Origin: Erinaceus europaeus
Taxonomy: Eukaryota; Chordata; Mammalia; Eulipotyphla; Erinaceidae
Direction: 5' to 3'
Assembly: GCF_950295315.1 (NCBI RefSeq)
Contig: NC_080176.1
Span: 33,135,006 to 33,199,005 of the forward strand
DNA length: 64,000 nucleotides
How positions within the stretch are numbered: position 1 is the first letter of the stretch; each line of letters begins with the position of its first letter. Below the pieces are notes generated by a model that saw only the letters and a program-made list of their open reading frames with translations, made no database searches and was not told the origin of the DNA. Positions 55,321 through 64,000 of this stretch are shown piece after piece. The translations under genes were made by a program, and so were the position numbers.

Positions 55321-55784
55321 AAACTGAGGTTGGGGGCGGAGCCAAGACTGGGACTTAGAAACAACACCTGGCATGAGCTCCAAAAAAAGTGGCCTACAAC
55401 CTGGGATTCTCTGGAGAGGGTAGGAAAATTGGCGCATGCATGAAAGGGTGAATAGGGGGTGGTCAGGGTGACATCAAAACCCACTCTTGGGAAGGCAAAC
55501 AGAAGCCAAATGGACAAAGAAAGGAAAATCTTTGGCTTCACTAATTCTGAATCACCATTCTCCCCCACCCCAGAAGGGCTAGCCAGCTGCTCCTAACAGG
55601 CTCCCTACAGAGTTATTTTCCTTACCAAGAGTCCTAGCACAGCAGGACATCATTCCAAAACTTTTTCTTTTTCATTTCCTTCTCTTTTTTTTGTTAGGTG
55701 GCTGAAGCTCTATTTGAGTGACAAAATACCTGACCAATCAGAGCCTCAGCCCTGCCTGGGAAAGACTACCTGGAGGTTTTGGTT

Positions 55785-56062
55785 TTTTAAAAAAAAATAT
55801 TTATTTATTTATTCCCTTTGGTTGCCCTTGTTGCATTGTAGTTATTATTGTTGTTATTGATGTCATCATTGTTGGATAGGATAAAGAGAAATGGAGAGAG
55901 GAGGAGAAGACAGAGGGGGAGAGAAAGATAGATACCTGCAGACCTGCTTCACCCCTTGTGAAGCAACTCCCCTGGAGGTAAGGAGCCTGGGGCTTTAACT
56001 GGGATCCTTACGCTGGTCCTTGCGCTTTGCACCACATGAGTTTAGCCCACTCGCTACCTCCA
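55785..56062 (-). mobile_element. Type 1 SINE in L1-F 5' UTR
   Basis: A full-length minus-strand type 1 copy with TTTATTTATTTATT tail. The flanking T-rich 'gttttggtttttt' and 'gttttgttttttt' form a probable duplication. The B box is changed to 'ggctttaactgg'. Confidence 0.88.
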
Positions 56063-56503
56063 ACTCCATGTTTTGTTTTTTTGATACTTCTTATAAGTGG
56101 TTGTCTTTGCTCAAGCTTCATACAGATAATCTGGAGTGGTCCAAGCTGTAGGCTGACTGACTGGGTTTTTTTTTTTTACTCTATTTTATTTTATTATTAC
56201 TATCATTATATACATGTATCCCATTTCCTCCTCTTCAGGTTGAACAAAATTAACTGCTGTTGCCTTTTACATTGACAGGTGACTTGGTATCCTATCCATT
56301 GTTAGAGGAGCTTGTTTCTATCTCCTGCTTCCCTCCACCAACCATTTTCTCTCCTCTTAGCTAATTAAAAAACAAACAAACAAACAAAAAAACACTTTTT
56401 ACTTTCACTGTTTTTCCCCCTTCTGTTTCTTCCTTCTTTTGCCTTTTGTATTCACTGACACTTATTTGTAAATGACTTTTTAAAAGAAATCTTACTCAAA
56501 GTG

Positions 56504-56504
<1 letters not shown>

Positions 56505-56534
<30 letters not shown>
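56505..56534. repeat. (GT)n microsatellite in L1-F 5' UTR
   Basis: About 15 GT units. L1-C has only 'agtctgtgtatgtgtc' at the matching place (about 27595), so it grew locally. Confidence 0.93.
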
Positions 56535-56545
<11 letters not shown>

Positions 56546-56860
56546 TTTCTACATTCTTTTCTCCTCTTGCTATCCCTAGAACTTGTAGTGACAGTAGATT
56601 TGCATAATTATCAATTCTTGCTTCCCCTTTTTTCCTTTCTCTTTTTATTTTTGTTCTGTTTGCTATTTTTTCTTGGACTGGATGTATTGTTTGGCAGACT
56701 GGTTAAACTGCATAAATCCTTGCTTCAGTTGCTACTGTTGTAATTTCTGTGGTATGTGAAGGCATTTGTGAAAAATCTTTAGTATAGCATGCCTCATACT
56801 CAAAACACAACAACTGAAGAATGACAGAACAAAAGAATACAAAACACATCAATTAAAAAA

Positions 56861-57812
56861 ATGGTTACATCAGGAGCAAATAAAACTGCTACCACAATGA
56901 ATCAGGACAGAATCCCAGAAGAAACTCCAAATACATCAGAAATAACCACAGATAAGAAAAGTATGCAAGCAATAATAAACCTAATAATCACAGAAATGAA
57001 GACAACTATGGAGGAAAGGACTATCAGAATTAGAGAAACAATCGATTAGACCCTCAAGGAAAATACTAGCTACCTCGAGGTAATTAGAGAAATGAAAGAT
57101 GAAACAGCTGAGCTAAAAGGCCAGTTAGCAGAACAAGCTAGTACTATAACTGAACAAAAAAAGAAGCTAAGAAAAGGGAAAGCAGATTAACAGAAGCAGA
57201 AAACAAAATTAGCAAGACAGAGCATGAGCTAGAGAAAACTAAGAAAGAGGTAAAAGAGTTGAAAAAGAGATTGAGAGACACTGAAACAACAACAGAGATA
57301 AATAAGATGATCTCAAAACAGGTAACATTAATATACTTGGCCTACCAAAGGAAGAAAGAGAGGAAGGGAAAGTAAACATCATAAAGGAAATAATAGAAGA
57401 AAACTTTCAGACCTAAACAACAGAAAGGACATTCAGATTCAAGAGGCCCAGAGTGTCCCAAACAGAATCAGCCCAGACCTGAAGACACCAAGACACATCA
57501 CAGTTACAATGAAAAGAAGTAAGGATAAAGAAAGGATCCTAAAGGCTACAAGAGAAAAAAAAAAGTCACATAATGGAGAAAACAAATTAAGACTATCAGC
57601 AGACTTCTCCACTCAAACTCTAAAAGCCAGAAAAGAATGGCAAGATATCTACTGAGCCCTGAATAAAAAAGGGTTTCAACCAAGGATAACATATCCTGCC
57701 AGAATTTCATTCAAACTAGATGGAGGAATCAAAGCATTCTCAGACATGCAACAGTAAAAGGAGGCAACCATCACCAAGCCCACTGTGAAACAGGTTCTAA
57801 AAGACGTCATAA
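56861..57812 (+). pseudogene. L1-F ORF1, degenerate
   Basis: The start ATG gives MVTSGANKTATT, the fullest N-terminus in the window. The frame is open for 62 codons to a TAG (about 57047). A coiled-coil-like region follows in other frames, then 'acttctccactcaaactcta' (the DFSTQTLKARKEWQD block, about 57600). The stop TAA is near 57810. Confidence 0.85.
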
Positions 57813-57889
57813 AGAATATCACCATACTACTTGCCTATATCAGAGCAAATAAAAAATTGTTGAATAAAGGCACTGCAATACCTTAAATC

Positions 57890-60089
57890 CATAATATCAA
57901 TAAATGCCAATGGCTTAAACTCACCTATTAAAAGGTACAGAGTGGGAGGATGGATCAGAAAACACAACCCCACAATATGCTCCTTACAAGAAGCCCACCT
58001 GACCCAACATGATAAACACAGACTTGAAGTGAAAGGATGGAAAACTATCATACAGTCTAATGGACCACAAAAAAGGGCAGGAATAGCCATTCTCATCTCT
58101 GACCCAATAAACTTTAAATTAAATAAAGTCATAAAAGATAGGCAAGGAAATTACATAATGATTAGAGGATCAATCAACCAAGAAGATTTAACAATTATTA
58201 ACATCTATGCACCCAATGAGGGCCCCTCTAAATACATCAAACACCTCCTGAAAGAACTACAAAAATACATCAATAGTAATACAATAATAGTGGGAGACTT
58301 CAACACCCCACTCTCACATTTAGACAGATCAACAAAGCAGATAATCAACAAAGAAACAAGAGAATTAAATAAAGTGATGGACAGACTAGGCCTTCTGGAC
58401 ATTTTCAGACTTCTTCACAAAAAAAAAAAAAAAACTGGAATAAACATTCTTTTCAAATCCACACAGCACATCATCAAGGATAGACCACATGTTAGGCCAC
58501 AAAGACAGTATCAACAAATTGAAAAGCACTGAAATAATACCAAGTGTCTTCTCAGACCTCAGTGGAGTAAAGCTAGCATTCAACAACAAACAGAAAATTA
58601 CTAAAAGTCACAGAATTTGGAAACAACAACAACATGCTGCTTAAGAACCACTGGATCGGAGAGACACTCAAGCAAGAAACTCAAATATTCCTGGAAACAA
58701 ATGAAAGTGAAGACACAAACTATCAAAATATTTGGGACACAGTTAAAGCAGTACTGAGAGGGAAATGCATAGCCATACAATCACACATTAGAGAACAAGA
58801 AAAGCTCAAATAAACTACCTTACTGCATGCCTTAAGGACTCAGAGAAAGAGGAACAAAGAAACCCAAAAGCAACCAGAAGGACAGAAATCACTAAAATTA
58901 GAGCAGAAATAAACAACATCGAAAATAAGAGAACCATAAAAAAAGATAAGTGAGAGTCAAAGCAGTGGCACACCTGGTTAAGTGCAAATGTGGCAACAAG
59001 GAAGGACCCACGTTCAAGCCCCCCAGCCCCTACCTGCATGAGAAAAGCTTTGCAAGTGGTGAAGCAGGGCTGCAAGTGTCTCTCTGTCTCTCATCTACTC
59101 TATCACCCCTTCCATCTCGATTTCTGGCTGTCTCAATCCAATAAATAAAGAAAGATAAAATATATATATATAAGATAAATGAAGCCAAATGTTGGTTCTT
59201 TGAAAAAATTAAAAAGAGTGAAAAACCCCTAGCCAGACTCACTGAAAAAAGGGGGAGGGAGAGGACTCAAATTAATATAATTGTAAATGATAGAGGAAGT
59301 ATCACAACTGACAACACAGAAATACAGAAAATCATGCGAAACTTCTACAAACAACTATAAGCCATCAAGCTAGAGAACCTGGAAGAAATGGAAGAATTCC
59401 TAGAAACATATGCCTTGCCAAAACTGAACCAAGAAGAACTACAAAACCTAAATACACCAATGACAGATAAAGAAATCGAAACAGTTATTAAGAATCTTCC
59501 TAACAACAAAAGTACTGGACCAGATGGCTTTACAAATGAATTCTACAAAACCTTCAGGAAACAGTTAAAAAAAGTTTTTTTTAAGACACAAGCTATCAAA
59601 ATATTTGGGACACAGTTAAAGCAGTACTGAGAGGGAAACGCATAGCCATACAATCACACATTAAAATAATTAAAATATCATTAAAAGAGTTAATGCGAAT
59701 GTAAATTGGTACAGCCTCTGTGGAGAGCAGTCTGGAAAACTCTCACAAGGCTAGACATGGACCTTCCATATGATCCAGTAATTCCTCTCCTGGGGTTATA
59801 CCCCAAGGACTCCATAACACCCAACCAAAAAGAGGTGTGTACTCCTATGTTCATAGCAGCACAATTCATAATAGCTAAAACCTGGAAGCAACCCAGGTGC
59901 CCAACAACAGATGAGTGGCTGAGAAAGCTGTGGTATATATACACAATGGAATACTATGCAGCTAACAAGAACAATGAACCCACCTTCGCTGACCCATCTT
60001 GAACAGAGCTAGAAGGAATTATGTTAAGTGAGCTAAGTCAGAAAGATAAAGATGAGTATGGGATGATCCCACTCATCAACAGAAGTTGA
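57890..60089 (+). pseudogene. L1-F ORF2: endonuclease intact-looking, RT scrambled
   Basis: The endonuclease half is open for 196 codons (57942-58532). It shows QEAHLT (the usual motif is QETHL), AGIAIL, INIYAPNE and GDFNTPLSHLD. Its frame is lost at an A16 run (58419-58434). The linker is split by a type 2 SINE. The RT start is present ([19 protein letters not shown]) up to about 59567. A piece of upstream linker of about 85 bp then recurs (59583-59667), followed by AT filler and a jump to the far C-terminus at 59697 ([12 protein letters not shown]). The FADD palm and half of the cysteine motif are missing. Confidence 0.88.
58946..59165 (+). mobile_element. Type 2 SINE inside L1-F ORF2
   Basis: 'agcagtggcacacctggtta', B box 'acgttcaagcccc', CT-rich part and CAATCCAATAAATAAAG tail plus (TA)n. 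'aagataagtga' before it and 'aagataaatga' after it form a probable duplication with one mismatch. It splits the L1 linker. Confidence 0.9.
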
Positions 60090-61430
60090 GCAAGAAGATC
60101 TGAAAGGGAATCTAAAAGCAGGACCTGACCAAATAGTAAGTAGGGCACTAAAGTAAAAACCCTGTGGTGAGGAGTAGACATGCAGCTTCCTGGGACAGTG
60201 GGGGGTGGGAGTGGGCAGGAGGGATGGGTCACAGTCTTTTGGTGGTGGGAATGGTGTTTATGTACACTCCTAGTAAAATGTAGTCATATAAATCACTAGT
60301 TAATACGAGAGGGGGAAAATTAATTGTATGTCTCGAAGTTTTTCAAAACACAAACTGAATCTTTTCAATATATAGGCTGTGTAATTGATATGCAGACTCT
60401 CTCAAAAGCCTAGACCAAGTAGATCAGAAGCAACCAATAGCACAGCTATATACAAGATACTGGGTACTGTACAGCAAACCCTAACAAAAGGACTTTTCAA
60501 AGTTAACCCAATTACCAATGTGATGATAACATTAACTATCGATTGTCTTTTTGAACCCTAAGACAACAGGAACCTCACATCTCCACTATAGAGCCTCTAC
60601 TTCCCCCAGTCCTGGAACCCTTGGATAGGGCCCACTTTCCCGTATGCCTCTCCCAATCCATATCAAATAATATTGCATCTGCCGATCACAACCTAACCAA
60701 CACAATGATTGCCACCTCAACATGCTTCACTTCAGACTGTGTCCAGAGACTTCACGTGTGGAATGACAACCCTTCAACTTCATTACTCGGGTGAGACCTT
60801 TCCTTTCATAGTATACTCTAATTTCATCTCAGGTGGTTCACTTTCTAACAAAGTCCCAAAACCTAGATATACACCAGTTTCTGTGAGAGAGAGCATATGT
60901 TTACACGTATCTGTAAACTACTGCAAAATATATGCCTGAAAGCAGAAGTGCACTAGAGTTTGCAGTGAGTACCCCCCTAACATTTCCTCTCCACTATTCC
61001 AAGCTTTGGGTCCATGATTGCTCAACAATTTGTTTGGCTTCGTATGATAACTCTCTTTTCAGTCACCAGGTTCCAGATGTCATCAGGATGCCGGCCAGGC
61101 TTCCCTAGACTGAAGACCCCACCAGTGTGTCCTGGAGCTCCACTTCCCCAGAGACCCACCCTCCTAGGGAAAGAGAGAGGCAGACTGTGAGTATGGACTG
61201 AACAGTCAACGCCCATGTTCAGCGGGGAAGCAATTACAGAAGCCAGACCTTCTACCTTCTGCAATCCACAGTGACCCTGGGCCCATGCTCCCAGAGGGAT
61301 AGAGAATGGGAAAGCTATCAGGGGAGGGGGTGGGAAATGGAGATTGGGTGGTGGGAATTGTGTGGAACTGTACCCCTCCTACCCTATGGTTTTGTTAATT
61401 AATCCTTTCTTAAATAAAACATAAAATAAA

Positions 61431-62019
61431 AAATAAAGAAAATGCTTTTCATTGTCAAAGAGTCCTGAACACACTGGCACAGTTGTGGAGGACCCAAGGG
61501 AGTGAAGTAAATGACAGAATTACATTTTAAAAAGAAGGGTTGGAGAGCTGGAGATGGAAAGGAGAGAGATGGAGGTGATATTAATGAAGAGAAGTCAATT
61601 CCTTCAGTGACAATACAAAGGAATACAGAGATATTTTGTAAACTTGACAAGAGCTCTCACTGGAAGAACTAAATTTAGAAGCTTCCAGAAAGCAAAGGAA
61701 TATGAAAGTTTTCTGGTTATCAAAGAGGCTTCCTTTGACTATATTACCCCTAACTACCTATCTTCAGCTGCCCATGTCTAGAACACCTGAGGCCATATGC
61801 CAGGGTAGCCTGGTCACAAACCCTGAAATATTGTTGCCATGGTCATTTAAAGTTCACTTGTCAAGTCCTCTCAACTTCTTGAGTACTAAGATCCCTTTTA
61901 AATTTAATTGCAGGCACCCCAGATTCTGGGTGAGTTATTAAGTGATGAGTAGGCAAAGATAGAAAAAAAAAAAACCAATTATCATTTAAGCTTCCCCAAC
62001 ACATTGGTTAACTTTGCTT
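61431..62019. other. Unassigned DNA
   Basis: No recognised repeat or exon. An A12 run lies at about 61962-61973. Confidence 0.4.
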
Positions 62020-62210
62020 TAGAGACAGGAAGATACTTCACTCTGTAAAGCTCACACTTTATCATGTGCAAAGACCTGGGCTCAAGCCCCCTGCATCACA
62101 TGTGAACAACATGTTCAGCACCAGGGTCAGCTCCATGAAAGATAGAAGAGTGCCATGACGTGGCATGTCTTTCCTTCCCTATCGCTCTCTGAAAAAAATT
62201 CACCAGAAGC
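62020..62210 (+). repeat. Diverged SINE (type 4/2)
   Basis: 'acaggaagatacttcactct', 'caaagacctgggctcaagcc' (B-box region), 'gcaccagggtcagctccatg' and a CT-rich end. Confidence 0.62.
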
Positions 62211-62224
62211 AGTGTAATTACACA

Positions 62225-62295
62225 GTGTAAATACATATACATATATATAAATACATATATATATTAATACTATATACATATATATACTAGTATTT
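62225..62295. repeat. (TA/CATA)n AT-rich simple repeat
   Basis: Imperfect ATACATATATAT units, alternating purine and pyrimidine over about 70 bp. Confidence 0.9.
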
Positions 62296-62784
62296 AGCAC
62301 CAATACAGAGAGGTTCTCAAAGGAAAGTCTTCACAAGTCCACCAGAAAAAGCCCCCCACACTGTGCTGGGGAGCAGAGAAGAATGAGCATCCCTCATAGT
62401 GACACTGCAAACATGCCCTAAGCTCGACTCAGGGGACCTGGCACATTTACAGTCGTGTAGAAAGCTCTCCAGTTGCCTTAACTCTGGACTCCATCACCAC
62501 ATCGCCCATGCCGCTGTCTGCTGTTGTTATTGAATCTGTCAATCAAGACTTTGCCTCTTCTCCCTGAGTTGGTCCTATAATCCTGCAAAACAGCAGCTAG
62601 TACTCTCTCAGAGTTTACCCATCTCCTGCCCCACTAGCACTTACCTGTTCTAGTAACACCAGTAAGGTAAGTGACAGGCCCCAGATAAGCTAGGATGCTG
62701 ATTAAGAACAAGCCTCAAAGTTCAAATGATTGTGGTTTTGAATCTTGGATCCCCCAAATCACTAACTGTAAGACCCCAAGGGAA
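62296..62784. other. Unassigned DNA
   Basis: Mixed sequence with no recognised element. A weak MIR-like 'ctaactgtaagaccccaag' lies at its right edge. Confidence 0.35.
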
Positions 62785-62945
62785 AAATTTAGGCTGGGAT
62801 GATAGCATAATGGCTCTGCAAAAGACTTTGTTCCTGAGTCTCTAAGGTCCCAGCTTCAATCCTCAGCACCACCACAAGCCAGAGCTGAGCAGTAGACTAA
62901 TGCTTCTTTCTATTTATCTCTATTTCTCTTATTAAAATAAATAAA
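62785..62945 (+). mobile_element. Type 3 SINE
   Basis: 'gatagcataatggctctgca', 'cagcttcaatcctcagcacc' (B-box region), 'gccagagctgagcagtagac' and an AAAATAAATAAATAAA tail. Confidence 0.85.
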
Positions 62946-62969
62946 TAAAACAAACATACTGAAATTTAG

Positions 62970-63165
62970 GTGGCAGGATATGGCTCAGTAGGTAGAGCAC
63001 ATGACTTACTATGCATGAGGTCCTGCGTTCCATCCTTGGCAAAACATGGGAACAACATAAACAGGACCAGAGGAACTCCATGGATGGTGGAGCAGTGCTT
63101 TGATCTCTGCCCCCACCCACCCACTCTCCCTCTTCCTCTCTTTCAAAAACATAAGCTTAAAATTG
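62970..63165 (+). repeat. Type 4 SINE, best preserved
   Basis: 'atatggctcagtaggtagag' (A-box region), 'catgaggtcctgcgttccat' (B-box region), 'atggtggagcagtgctttga' and a CT/C-rich end. This copy shows the tRNA-like head most clearly. Confidence 0.7.
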
Positions 63166-63174
63166 AGCTGAGAA

Positions 63175-63245
63175 GTCTGTCTAGCAGTATCATACATAAG
63201 TATGGCCTTGGGTTCATTCACTGGCACTGAATAAAAATTATTTCT
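63175..63245 (+). repeat. Short SINE fragment (type 4)
   Basis: 'gtctgtctagcagtatcata' and 'gccttgggttcattcactgg' form a tRNA-like head and B-box region, then AATAAAAATTA. Confidence 0.5.
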
Positions 63246-63249
63246 CAGG

Positions 63250-64000
63250 GGCCAAGCAGTGGCTACATAGATATGATAGGCCTAGACTTCTAACAGATCC
63301 CTCTCTCCACCATCTGGTCATCTCCATCAGGAACAGCATCATAGACATGCTTGTAGGCCTCTACAGGACCTTGCCCTCAATGTGAAACAAAAATGGTAGG
63401 GACTGCCCCACTCTTCAAAGGGAGGATGGGTCAAAATATTCTGCCACTCAAGGAAGACGGGTCCTGAAATGAGTGCAGCCTAGAGTGTTCCTAGCTTTGA
63501 CCACATAATGTAGGCTCAGACCTACAGGGATAGAGAGGTCACCCAGGCTCCTCCTGTGCTGAATATGGGCCCCTTACCAGACTGATGAGATTTACAGTTC
63601 ACAGTGTTTATATACTTAACCCATATTTAGAAGCTACTCTCTGCCCAGATCCAGCTTTCTAGTCCTGTTTCCAACTCTGACACAATCTTCCAGACAATAC
63701 CTGCATGTTAGCTACTGAGCTCTGGCAAAAATTAGTAAAGTCATGGGTCCCTTGGAATATAACTAAAATAGACTTCCTAGCTTTTTCCAAAATGAAGACC
63801 CCAAATCTCATCTGTTATATTCTTGCCTCTAGGTTCCCAATCATTAAACAATTTGTTCTTTTTTATGTCTTACTGATTTTCAGCCACCAAGCTGCAGATA
63901 CTACCATAACACCAACCTGACTTCCCTGGGCTGACAACCTTACCAATGTGTCTTGGAATCCCACTTCTCCAGAGCCCTATCCCACAATGGAAAGACAGAC
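63250..64000 (+). mobile_element. L1 3' UTR fragment running off the window
   Basis: It follows the L1-C 3' UTR from about 31840 to 32600: 'gatccctctctccaccatct', 'cactcaaggaagacgggtcc', 'gggatagagaggtcaccc' and 'accaatgtgtcttggaatcc' match in order. The 5' side is cut, and the element continues past base 64000. Confidence 0.85.

Larger units (their letters stand above)
55328..61430 (+). mobile_element. L1-F: L1 with 5' UTR and rearranged ORF2
   Basis: It begins TTGGGGGCGGAGCCAAGACTGG, a typical L1 5' start, with a 5' UTR like that of L1-C. Next come ORF1 (56861-57812), ORF2 (57890-60089, badly rearranged) and a 3' UTR very close to that of L1-A. The tail is AAATAAAACATAAAAT. Two SINEs lie inside it (55785-56062 minus and 58946-59165 plus). 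It sits at the end of an old L1. No clear duplication was found. Confidence 0.9.

Overview
The window looks like ordinary intergenic or intronic DNA from a small insectivorous placental mammal. The best match is a hedgehog (Erinaceidae). The basis is the dominant SINE: a tRNA-derived element with an A box like TAGCACAGCGG and a B box like GGTTCAAGCCC, which resembles the hedgehog ERI-type SINEs as I remember them. The rest fits a placental mammal: L1 LINEs, MIR, MaLR-type LTRs and strong AT bias. I find no host protein-coding exon, rRNA, tRNA gene or CRISPR array. Every long open frame that can be named belongs to L1.

Four larger L1 copies lie on the + strand. L1-A (7640-14570) is near full length, and its reverse transcriptase to C-terminus is still open for 663 codons. 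L1-B (15326-18440) is an older, 5'-truncated copy. L1-C (26480-32837) has a 5' UTR but has lost most of its RT. L1-F (55328-61430) has a 5' UTR and a rearranged ORF2. Older L1 pieces lie at about 0.7 kb, 2.9 kb, 18.7-19.2 kb (- strand), 36.9-40.2 kb (both strands), 42.8 kb, 53.5 kb, 54.4-55.3 kb, and at the right edge, 63.25-64 kb. None could be active: ORF1, the endonuclease or the RT is broken in each.

More than fifty SINE copies fill the space between. I sort them by sight. Type 1 has a tRNA head, then a long CAA- and TAAA-rich tail. Type 2 is shorter and ends near CCAATAAATAAAG. Type 3 has the head TAGCATAATGGTTATGC. Type 4 is a diverged group. A 3' module reading roughly 'gcaccgagccccagcaataaccctggaggcaaa' on its sense strand, described in pieces below, occurs behind type 1 and type 2 bodies alike. 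Many copies keep clean target-site duplications (TSDs).

Several things stand out. Two solo LTRs of one apparent family have perfect 6-bp TSDs. An RTE-clade LINE 3' end lies in the same window as a short element that shares its last 49 bases, apparently a LINE/SINE pair. A 43-bp tRNA-head fragment has no tail but has a TSD. There is a perfect 28-bp palindrome. Tandem arrays were born inside L1 copies, and three L1 copies have breakpoints at the same ORF2 site. The 'system' here is the interplay of retroelements: L1 and RTE machinery, their SINE parasites and the scars of template switching. I see no new protein-coding system.
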